The notes under the pieces: model-generated
Databases searched by the model: none
Seen by the model: the letters and a program-made list of their open reading frames with translations, nothing else
Told to the model about the DNA's origin: nothing
Shown: positions 24,312 to 32,232 of the stretch, one piece after another
Position numbering within the stretch: the first letter of the stretch is position 1
Layout: every line of letters starts with the position of its first letter
Position numbers and translations under genes: made by a program
Source: Rhynchospora pubera
Lineage: Eukaryota > Streptophyta > Magnoliopsida > Poales > Cyperaceae
Direction: 5' to 3'
Length of the DNA: 64,000 nucleotides
NCBI GenBank assembly: GCA_028095005.1
Contig: CM051459.1
Coordinates: 276,353,229 to 276,417,228, forward strand

Positions 24312-25072
24312 TACAACGAGAAAGATTCCGGTGTCATAATTTTAGAGCGCCACTAAATATCATAATTTTATTTTTTTATCAATAATTAAAATTTAAAAAA
24401 TTTAAATATTGAATCCAAATTGTTGATTTTGTACAATTTAATAAGCGAAGCGTTTTCATATAAATTTAATAAAATTTAGAATTGATTTGATATTTGATCA
24501 AGAGGTCAAATCATGAACGTATTACAATTAATCTGTCATAGTTAACAAGATTTGTTCATTTTTTAATTTCTTGATCAAATATCAAATCAACTCCAAATTT
24601 AATAAAACTTATATGAAATTGTATCGCTCGTTAAGTTGTACAAGATCAACGGTCTGAATTCAATATTTGCATTTAAAAAATTTTAATTATCGATAAAAAA
24701 TAAAATTGTGATGTTGGATGGCACTCTAAACTCTAAAGTCGTGGGTAGGCCTGCCAACGGAAACAAAAAAAAAACGTTATGCCGTTCCGTTTGCTGAAAC
24801 GGAACGGTAAACGGTAGAGATATTTGTTTCGTTTCCCTAATGAAACGGTAAACGGAACATGAAATGGAACGGTTTAACATGTTTTAACGTGTTTTTGTAC
24901 ATGCCGTTTAGCGAAATTATTTCGTTTAGTAAATGGAACGGTAAATGGTAGCGAAATCAATTTCGTTTCGTAAACGAAACGGTAAACGGAACACCCCGTT
25001 CCGTGCCCGTTATCAACGTTAATCAGGCCTAGTCGTGGGTTCGTGTCATCCGAACCTTTCTCTTTACAAATT
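24312..25072. mobile_element. Long-armed MITE, interrupted by a hAT-like insertion
   Basis: Two arms of roughly 200 bp pair as imperfect inverted repeats around a centre near 24,530; for example TTGATATTTGATCAAG occurs on the left and CTTGATCAAATATCAA on the right. The left end (ATTTACAACGAGAAAGATTCC) finds its partner only after 25,040, because the right arm is split by the element at 24,746-25,031. Removing that insert and one target copy restores the palindrome. No coding capacity. Confidence 0.7.
24746..25031. mobile_element. hAT-like MITE nested in another MITE
   Basis: 286 bp with termini TAGGCCTGCCAACGG and, reverse-complemented, TAGGCCTGATTAACG. Perfect 8-bp target duplications GTCGTGGG lie at 24,738-24,745 and 25,032-25,039. 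The interior is rich in AAACGGTAAACGG-type units. The 8-bp duplication and TAG...CTA termini fit hAT elements (known family trait). Confidence 0.88.
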
Positions 25073-26125
25073 CCAAGAGTCAACAAATGGTCAAACCTAG
25101 TCAGAAAAAAGATATTTGTTCCCTAACGTGGTCAAGCGGATTAGCAGAACAGCAAACAGCTTTAGAGCAAGCATGCACTGGTCTACTTAGTACGGTCTCA
25201 GTCTCACTAGCGTTGGGAAGAGAAATCCAGAAAAAGCTCTAGTTAAACTCTACACATAGCCCGCATAAAAAGAGTCCTACGGGAAACATATTTGCATTCA
25301 AGTGGGTACTCCCTAGTTTGTCGCTTTCAAAATAGCTTTAAACCTTAAAAATCCAATAAACACTAAACCCTAGTACCAGCGGGACCATTTCGGTACTAAA
25401 CTTCTCCTGCTGAACTACAGTTTTATATATAGAAACAAAAAAAACTAATGAGGTAAGTAAAAACTATCCATACTAGCTAAATATAAAAGTAAAAATTAAA
25501 ATATTGTTAACGAAAAAAAATTTAAAAATTACTAAGACCAAATACATATTGTTAACATTATATGTACATGATACAATATAACTTCATGAAATAAACCTTC
25601 ATAAAATTTTTTGTTACTGCTTACTTATTTCGACATGAGAATTTTTGGAGGAGAAAACCTCGCACCTTGACAACGTACTTGATTTCTTATATTCCCAAGT
25701 ATTAATTTAATTGCGATCAATATATTGTTGTGTGATTCTCCATTTCTGCTTGATTGGCACGTGGGACACAGACAATCCAGGATCTTGTTAAGTACCTCGT
25801 TATTATTAAATAAACAGAGTTAACCTATTAAACCATCCAGATCCAGGGTACCTTTCCCTTCTATTAAATAAAAATAACCGGTCAGAAAAAAAAAACTAAA
25901 TAAAAATAACAGATACAGGAACCATTTTCATCCTAACTCCAAAGAAACTTCAGGAGAAAATAAATATAAAAATGCCCAATGTGTATGTTATATATCAAAG
26001 GGAGGAACTTGGAGCCTTAGAGTTGGAGGCATCTCCCCGTTCCCGTTAACCAGTACTCAGGCGAAACAAAAAACAGTAAAAAATTTAAACAAAAGTGCAA
26101 AAGGGAGCTGAACTCAACTACTCAC
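25073..26125. other. Remainder of GH17 intron 1
   Basis: AT-rich, no exon or repeat boundary recognised up to the donor site of exon 1 (exon ...GAAG, intron GTGAGTAG on minus). Confidence 0.6.
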
Positions 26126-26184
26126 CTTCGTCAGCGCTAATAACTTATACTGATAGAAACAGCAAGAAGAGAAGCACCGCCATT

Positions 26185-26189
26185 GTTCT
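26185..26189. repeat. Target-site duplication GTTCT, left copy
   Basis: GTTCT abuts the TGTAAAC terminus of the chimeric copia element and is repeated after its CCACA terminus. Confidence 0.92.
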
Positions 26190-26550
26190 TGTAAACAAAA
26201 GCAATCACCGAAAAGAACACGAAGATTTTACGTGGTTCGGTACAATATGTACCTACGTCCACGACTCACACACACCACACTTTTTATTTCTTTTCAATAA
26301 TAATGGAGTACAAGAGAGAATTGGGGAAGAAGATAGGTCAGAAAGGAAGAGAAAGACGCCTCTTTTATAATAGGTAGGCTAATATTTCTTTTTATTACAT
26401 TTTCATATATGCATAAATCATAAAAAAGAAATTCAGAAGGTCCAACTCGAACCGAGTTCAGGCCAACTCGGACCGAGCCAAAGGGGTGTGGTTCAACTCG
26501 GTCCGAGTTCAGCCCAACTCGGACCGAGCCAAATGTCTCATTTCTCCACA
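26190..26550 (-). repeat. Complete 3' LTR of the chimeric copia element
   Basis: 361 bp, on minus TGTGGAGAAATGAGACATT...TTTGTTTACA. It contains several repeated CTCGGTCCGAGTTGG motifs in U3, then a TATATGAAAA-like TATA region. The R-U5 part matches 28,393-28,601 with about four differences. U5 ends 6 bp before the GH17 ATG, so the LTR promoter points into the gene. Confidence 0.9.
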
Positions 26551-26560
26551 CTCCCCCTCA
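26551..26560 (-). promoter_or_regulatory. Polypurine tract of the copia element
   Basis: TTGAGGGGGAG on minus lies directly before the LTR start, overlapping the stop codon of the RNase H frame. It is the normal plus-strand primer site. Confidence 0.85.
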
Positions 26561-27690
26561 AGTTGGCAGGTAGATATTTCGCATGCCCAACTTGTCAATT
26601 GCTTCATGAAAATTAGTACTAGACACACCCTTGGTTAGTATGTCTGCAAGTTGCTCTTCTGTTCTTACATGAGGAATACTAATTACTCCTTCTTTAATGT
26701 TTTGTCGGATAAAATGTCGATCTACTTCAATGTGCTTGGTCCTATCATGCTGCACCGGATTGTGAGATATTGCAATAGCTGCCTTGTTGTCACAAAACAG
26801 CTTCATCTCCCTGTTATCATAGAAGCCAAGATCCTTGAGTACTCTTTTTATCCACAATAATTCTTGCAGTCCTTTAGCAATTCCTCTGAACTCAGCTTCA
26901 GCACTTGATAGAGCCACTACCTTTTGCTTCTTACTTCTCCATGTGACCAAATTGCCACCAACAAAAGTGAAGTACCCAGATGTAGATTTCCTATCAGTCA
27001 CATCTCCTGCCCAGTCAGAGTCTGTATATCCTTCAATCTGAAGATGTCCATTTCTTTTGAAAAAGATACCTCGTCCTGGAGATCCCTTGAGATACCTAAG
27101 TATCCACATAACAGCCTCCATATGTTGCTCACTAGGAGCGTGCATGAACTGACTTACCACAGAAACTGCATTGGCAATATCAGGCCTAGTATGTGATAAG
27201 TAAATCAATCTCCCTACCAATCTCTGGTATTGTTCCTTGTTTGTTGGTACCTGATTAGGAAATATTCCTAGTTTGTTGTTCTGTTTGGTAGGTGTGTCTA
27301 CAGGTTTGCAATCCAACATTCATGTTTCAGCAAGCAAATCTAGTACATATTTTCTCTGAGATAGAGATATACCTTCTTTGCTCCGTGTGACCTCAATCCC
27401 TAGAAAGTATTTCAATCCGCCCAGGTTCTTCATTTCAAATTCCTTGGACAATTTTCTCTCTAGATCTTGGATTCCTTCAGAGTCATCACCTGTAATTATC
27501 ATGTCATCAACATAGATTATCAAGATTACAATTTTTCCTCTATTCTTGTAAAAGAACAATGTATGATCTGTATCACTCTGGGTGTATCCATATCCTTTCA
27601 TTGCATTGCAAAATCTTCCAAACCAGGCCCTTGGCGACTGTTCTTTTAACTCGGGTGTATCCATATCCATATCCTTACTTACTCTGGGTA
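26558..27690 (-). pseudogene. Copia reverse transcriptase (3' part) and RNase H
   Basis: The frame begins within RT at SPRAWFGRF, carries the catalytic IIYVDDMIITGD and then GLKYFLGIEV. A TGA at 27,320-27,322 interrupts LLAET/MLDCKPVDTP, and the frame then continues to the end. RNase H shows DSDWAGD, STSGYFTFVGG, ALSSAEAEF, LFCDNKAAIAI and the C-terminal ADILTKG. The N-terminal half of RT is missing because of the junction to RPL26 just upstream. It cannot encode a working polymerase. Family similarity to plant Ty1/copia is unambiguous. Confidence 0.93.
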
Positions 27691-27707
27691 ATCTTCCAAA
27701 CCCTAGC
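27579..27707. repeat. Repeated junction motifs at the RT/RPL26 boundary
   Basis: GGGTGTATCCATATCC occurs at 27,579-27,594 and again near 27,653. AATCTTCCAAACC occurs near 27,612 and again near 27,692, just before the RPL26 leader. The second pair is packed into the junction segment, giving a short scrambled repeat that looks like repeated slippage of the polymerase. Confidence 0.8.
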
Positions 27708-28392
27708 GCCTCTTCTCCTTTCCAGTCCGCCTCGCCGAGATGAAGTACAACCCGCGCGTCTCCAGCTCCCGGCGCAAGAGCCGCAAGGCGCACTTCACTG
27801 AGTCGTCCAGCGTGCGTCGCGTGCTCATGAGCGCACCGCTCTCCGCCGAGCTGCGCAACAAGTACAACGTCAGATCTGTGCCCGTGCGCAAGGACGATGA
27901 GGTCCAGGTTGTCAGAGGTACCTACAAGGGTCGCGAGGGTAAAATCGTCCAGGTTTACAGGAAGAAGTGGGTGATCCATGTGGAGCGCATCACCCGTGAG
28001 AAGGTGAATGCGTCGACCGTGAATGTTGGTATCTACCCATCCAAGGTCGTCATCACCAAGCTCAAGCTTGACAAGGACCGCAAGGCATTGCTTGACCGCA
28101 AGGCCCGTGGCCGTGCTGCTGACAAGGCCAAGGGTAAGTTCACAGCTGAAGATGTTGCTGCTGCTACCCCCTCTCTCCAGGAGGTCGACTAAATCAATCG
28201 CACCTTTCTCATTTAGTTATATTTTTCCTACCAATTAGGACTTTGTTACTGCTAAGTTTTACCTTTTGGAGTTTTGATGTATGAGAAGTGTTCTTTTGTG
28301 TTGAATTTTGTTGTGTTTGAATTTGGTAGTGATTATAAACTCCTGGCGCTACAAGAAGCTTATAAAATTTTTGCATGTCAAAAAAAAAATAT
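27695..28392 (+). mobile_element. Retrocopy of the RPL26 mRNA (leader to poly(A))
   Basis: The copy begins with a leader of the AAACCCTAGCGCCTC type, typical of ribosomal-protein transcripts. It contains the whole ORF without introns, about 185 bp of 3' UTR and a short A run (about 28,379-28,389) that merges directly into copia R. An intronless ORF with poly(A) inside a retroelement shows RNA-level capture; both mRNA ends seem to be present. Confidence 0.9.
27740..28192 (+). CDS. RPL26: 60S ribosomal protein L26 (uL24), intact retrocopy
   Basis: Complete 150-aa ORF starting MKYNPRVSSSRRKSRKAHFT and ending LQEVD, the full length usual for plant L26. The KOW-type region is near residues 48-80 (VRKDDEVQVVRGTYKGREGK), followed by KKWVIHVERITREKVN and the basic tail DRKARGRAADKAKGKF. 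The protein binds 25S/5.8S rRNA at the exit-tunnel side of the large subunit and helps early 60S assembly. Here it is a cDNA copy inside a copia element, with its own leader but no obvious promoter of its own. Codon use is GC-rich, especially at third positions, unlike the neighbouring genes. No stop or frameshift is seen, so insertion is recent or the ORF is maintained. Expression is unknown; it may simply be a silent processed copy. Confidence 0.93.
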   Translation: MKYNPRVSSSRRKSRKAHFTESSSVRRVLMSAPLSAELRNKYNVRSVPVRKDDEVQVVRGTYKGREGKIVQVYRKKWVIHVERITREKVNASTVNVGIYPSKVVITKLKLDKDRKALLDRKARGRAADKAKGKFTAEDVAAATPSLQEVD

Positions 28393-28601
28393 ATAATAAA
28401 AAGAAATATTAGCCTACCTATTATAAAGGAGGCGTCTTTCTCTTCCTTTCTGACCTATTTTCTTCCCCAATTCTCTCTTGTACTCCATTATTATTGAAAA
28501 GAAATAAAAAGTGTGGTGTGTGTGAGTCGTGGACGTAGGTACATATTATACCGAACCACGTAAAATCTTCGTGTTCTTTTCTGTGATTGCTTTTGTTTAC
28601 A
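28393..28601 (+). repeat. R-U5 fragment of the copia LTR, inverted to the 3' LTR
   Basis: 209 bp matching the R-U5 part of the complete LTR in the opposite orientation and ending TTTGTTTACA. U3 is missing: the fragment begins about where copia RNA should start and is joined to the RPL26 poly(A). Confidence 0.88.
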
Positions 28602-28612
28602 TGGTATCAGAG
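28602..28612 (+). promoter_or_regulatory. Copia primer-binding site (iMet tRNA)
   Basis: TGGTATCAGAG directly follows the U5 end, the standard complement to the 3' end of initiator-Met tRNA. Confidence 0.9.
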
Positions 28613-28630
28613 AGGTAGGTTCTGAGATCT

Positions 28631-30180
28631 GTGCGTTATTATCGTTTTTTTTATCCCTGTGCGAGTTACTGCACAATCGATTCCTCGTTGTGCGAATTAC
28701 TGCACAATCAGACCCGTTCTCCTCGACCAAATCTCATCGAGTTACTGTGTGAGTTTATTCCTTGCGCGAGTTACTGCGCAGTTGATCCTTCTTCCTTGAA
28801 TTCTAACACCGAAACCGACCCCAAATCTCTAACAACCAAAGTACCAGAAACCATGACTCATATCCAAAACCTAAACGATTGTTGGATTATAGATTCAGGG
28901 GCAACCGATCATATGACTTACAATAAGGACGACTTGATAAGAGAATCTTATCCAAGGAGGACTGAGATCGTCAATGCAAATGGGGAAGTTTATCCAGTCA
29001 CAGGGGCTGTAGATGTTCAATTTTCCTCTTCTCTAACTCTTTCAAATACTTTATTGGTTCCTTCTCTTTCATCAAGACTATTGTCTGTAGGTCAATTGTG
29101 TGAAGAACTGAACTGTGTTGTACTCATGTATCCCAGATTTTGTCTCTTTCAAGACCTTATGACAAAGGAGATTATCGGTCGTGGTATTAAGAAGGGAGGA
29201 CTGTATCATTTGGAAGACATAGCTACTGGAAGAGCTCACTTATCTGCTGGCTCGAGTTCAAGTAGGAAGTCTTCAATTTGGATGTGGCACAGACGTTTGG
29301 GACATCATTCATTCGGGTATCTCAAGAAACTTTATCCAAGTTTATTTTCTGGATTTGAGAACGAATCTTTTGAGTGTGAGGTATGTATTAAATCTAAGAG
29401 TCATCGAGCCCATTTTGCTAAGAACTTGGATAATGACAAAACCACTCCTTTTGACTTGGTTCACTCTGATGTATGGGGGCCTTCCCTAGTTGAATCCCTA
29501 GGTGGTAACAGATGGTTTGTGTTATTTGTTGACAATTGTACCAGAATGACATGGATTAATTTGGTAAAGCATAAAAGTGAGGTACCACTTGCCATCAAAT
29601 CTTTCATTACCATGGTAAAGAACCAGTTTGATAGAAATGTTAAAATTTTCAGAAGTGATAATGGAAGTGAATTTGTCAACAAAACAGTAAGAGAATTTTT
29701 TAACACCAATGGGATTATACATGAAACAAGTTGTGTGGGTACTCCCCAACAAAATGGTATAGCAGAGCGAAAGAATAGGCAAATCCTAGAAATGACTAGG
29801 GCAATGATGCTAGAAAACAATGTACCTTATTCTTATTGGGATAATGCAGTTACATCAGCAGTTTACTTGATGAATAGGGTGCCTTCTGTGGTACTTGACT
29901 TCCAAACACCCTTGCAAGTACTTTCAAAATACTGCTTAATTCCCTCTGTCCTTACAATTCCACCAAAGGTATTTGGGTGTATTGCCTATGTTCATATATA
30001 GAAACATCAAAGGTCAAAGTTGGATCATTGTGCTGAAAAATGTGTGTTCATAGGCTATGGTCAACATCAAAAGGGCTATAGGTGCATGAATCCATCCTCT
30101 AGAAAAGTCTATACCACCATGGATGTGACATTTATTGAAAATGAAGGGTATTTCTGTAAAAACCAGACTCATTTTCAGGG
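28631..30180 (+). pseudogene. Copia protease and integrase fragment
   Basis: After the PBS only about 240 bp precede the protease motif CWIIDSGATDHMT, so gag is deleted. Then come the GAG-pre-integrase zinc region (MWHRRLGHHSFG...CEVCIKSKSHR) and the integrase core with its catalytic triad in HSDVWGP, FRSDNGSEF and PQQNGIAERKN. A TAG stop at 29,999-30,001 breaks the frame, after which KHQRSKLDHCAEKCVFIGY continues in the same frame. The RT half that should follow lies on the other strand across the RPL26 insert. Non-functional as it stands. Confidence 0.92.
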
Positions 30181-30268
30181 GGAGAGTGTGATAGACAATG
30201 AACTCTGGTTCGATGCAGTAAGAAATGATGTTTTTGATTCGAAATCTGAGATTTGCCCAAATGAACCT

Positions 30269-30328
30269 GTTCAACTCGGTCTGAGTTCGACCCAACTCGG
30301 ACCGAGCCAAATGTCTCATTTCTCCACA
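30269..30328 (-). repeat. 60-bp U3 tip forming the 5' end of the element
   Basis: On minus this matches the first 60 bp of the complete LTR (TGTGGAGAAATGAGACATT...) and then changes abruptly to inverted copia internal sequence. Confidence 0.85.
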
Positions 30329-30333
30329 GTTCT
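30329..30333. repeat. Target-site duplication GTTCT, right copy
   Basis: Matches 26,185-26,189 and abuts the LTR tip. Confidence 0.92.
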
Positions 30334-30720
30334 CCCTCTTCCTCTCTTTCTCTCTTTATCTCTCAGAAGAAGAAGAGGGGCTAACGCCAAACTCTCTTTC
30401 CGCCTTTTCTTGTGTCCCCCAAATTTTGGCAAAGAAAAGCTGAAAAAGTGGTAAGAGGAATTGGCGAATGGAGGAAATGGGAACAGGGTAAAGACGAAGG
30501 AATGAAGAAAAGACCTCGCTTTTCTTTGAATTCTTTCCAACGTCTATTTAGAGAGAGAGAGAGAGAGAGAGAGAGGTGGCACTGTGGGAAGGAGCGATCC
30601 TTGGAAACGGAGGAAAGGGATCCAAGGAATGCTCGAGTGAGAAGAAAGGAGCAGCTGTGTGAATCAGCTTTGGTTCCTCTCCAATCGTATGGATCCAATA
30701 TGACCGTTTATCGGTAGGTC
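30334..30720 (-). promoter_or_regulatory. Displaced 5' leader/promoter of the GH17 gene
   Basis: Without the copia insert this segment would run directly into the GH17 start codon on the minus strand. It is pyrimidine-rich on that strand, with a (CT)n tract at 30,551-30,574, as many plant 5' leaders are. Open frames here on either strand look spurious. Confidence 0.55.
30551..30574. repeat. (GA)n microsatellite
   Basis: Uninterrupted GA dinucleotides in the GH17 leader region. Confidence 0.9.
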
Positions 30721-32232
30721 GAGTTTAAGATCAACAGTGTTCATCTCCTATATTTTTCAATTGAAGATTCTCTAATTGGAGAGGAACCGATGGAGTATTT
30801 ATTGGAAAGAATGTTAATTGTTAATGGATTTTGAGTTTATCGGAAGATGGAATCCTGGAAAAGAAAAGAATGTCTTAAAAAAAAAATTTAATTCAAGCTG
30901 TTTCGTGGACCTGGAGCATTATTATAAAATAATGATCCAAGAGCAGCATGTATATGTCTATTACATTTTTCTATTAACCTCGAATAAAAGACGAATTAAT
31001 AAATATTAATTTCTAAATTACTTAAAGATGATGAATTAATTTTGATATTTTAAATATAAAAAAATTCAAATGTAGATTCTAACCGATTTTTCAGACAAGT
31101 TATTATTTAAAAAAAAAACGAATAAAGTGCCGGAAATGAGTTTGGCGCCCCAAAAGGGCAAGAACGAAAAGACTGAATTTTCCTTTAGCTACACAAAACT
31201 TTGCGTTAAGAAATACGTTGAACGCAGATTTATTATTTTTTTGTGTAAAGAAACGTACGAACGTACGTATGCACTGTATTTAATTTTGGAGACTATATAA
31301 TTCTAATCAAATATAGGAGGAAATTATTTTTTAAATAAAAATTGACGAATTTTTGTCTCCCAAATTTTAAATTTAAATCTTGCACAGTTGCGCGTAAACA
31401 AAAAAATTGAATTCCGGCACAGCAAGAAATGAGAATTTAAATTATGTCCTTAGTTTCGTGTTTTTTTTTTTCTGGGTCCGGAAAATAGTTACATGAGTGC
31501 ATGACGCAATTCAAAAATTTGATCCTTCAAATCACAAAATTTAACTGCTATTTATAGAAAAATTAGCTCGGAACTTATGTTTTATAGATAAAAAAATTAA
31601 CTGCTATTTTTAGAATAATGTATCGAGAACAATTATTAACATTTAACAAAGGCATTCTTTCCGAACCAGAACTCAGGTTGCTTAATTTTTCTTTTGAGTC
31701 GATAATTCCAAAACCAAACGGATTCCACACACGTTGCATGCACCTATTTATGTTTATCTATTGGCTCTTTATTTTGTCCTTTAAATTTTTTTTTTCACCC
31801 TGTTCGTACAGTCCTAGATTAACATACACGCTCGCTTTTTATAAAATATAAATTAAACAGATTTACTATAGTAATAAAAGATTAACCCTTCCCAAGTAAC
31901 AGATAGACCTAGTCTACCGCTATGGAATATTTTTCTAACTACTTAACTACTTGTCCCTATAGTCTACTGCACCAGGTTCATACACAAAGATCTATCTGAG
32001 GCCAAACATAGTTACAAGCGCAGAGAGAAGAATGAGAGAGAGAGAGAGAGAGAGAGCGAAACGAACCGCAAAAAGAAAAGACAAAATAATTACCGTCAGT
32101 CAGTCCCAGGCTCTCTCGGCTCCGGTCCCGAAAATTTGGTTTCTGGTACCAATCGACGAATATGCGGAAGTGATTATGTGGCCAAGTATGTGGCCGACCT
32201 GATGCGTTTCTCCACTCCACTGCGAACCTACA
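30721..32232. other. Intergenic spacer between divergent GH17 and transporter genes
   Basis: AT-rich with no ORF of note. The right end (about 32,000-32,232) should be the transporter leader and contains a (GA)n tract at about 32,034-32,055. Confidence 0.6.

Larger units (their letters stand above)
17024..26183 (-). pseudogene. GPI-anchored glucan endo-1,3-beta-glucosidase (GH17 + X8), disrupted
   Basis: Six exons join in phase: 26183-26126 (signal peptide, begins MAVLLFLLFLSV), 21312-20920, 20315-19868, 19720-19301, 19200-19173 (28-bp mini-exon) and 17186-17024. Exons 2-4 form the GH17 barrel, with AVGSEVL (acid/base Glu) and VVLESGWP (nucleophile Glu). Exon 4 then enters an X8/CBM43 domain (CVAREGAD..., LDWACGPG, AFNAYY). 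The last exon is Ser/Thr-rich and ends in a hydrophobic GPI-signal tail. The family acts on callose at the plasma membrane or plasmodesmata; the intact length would be near 500 aa. Lesions: TAA at codon 13; a 4-bp insertion near 21083-21086 that shifts exon 2 and stops it at VHGT; and a copia element 6 nt before ATG. An LTR element also lies in intron 5. A recent pseudogene is likely; sequence error at both coding lesions is the alternative. Confidence 0.85.
26190..30328 (-). mobile_element. Chimeric Ty1/copia element carrying an RPL26 cDNA
   Basis: One 4,139-bp insertion bounded by TG...CA and 5-bp GTTCT duplications. Read 5' to 3' on minus it holds: the first 60 bp of the LTR; copia integrase, protease, PBS and R-U5 in reverse orientation; an antisense full-length RPL26 mRNA copy; the sense RT (3' part) and RNase H; a polypurine tract; and a complete LTR. 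Gag and the 5' part of RT are missing. Because both outer ends are proper LTR tips with a shared target duplication, the whole composite integrated as one molecule. It lies in the 5' leader of the GH17 gene in the same orientation. The composite order is seen in the sequence; its origin by template switching during reverse transcription is inferred. Confidence 0.92.

Noticed and set aside
26095..26183. Reading this stretch as plain intergenic DNA or as an ORF on +
   Set aside because: On minus it gives ATG, a hydrophobic signal peptide, and a donor GTGAGT whose phase matches glucanase exon 2 exactly, so the exon reading is preferred.
27740..28192. RPL26 as an ordinary host gene at this locus
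   Set aside because: It lies between copia halves inside one pair of target duplications, is intronless and has a poly(A) run joined to LTR sequence; it is a retrocopy.
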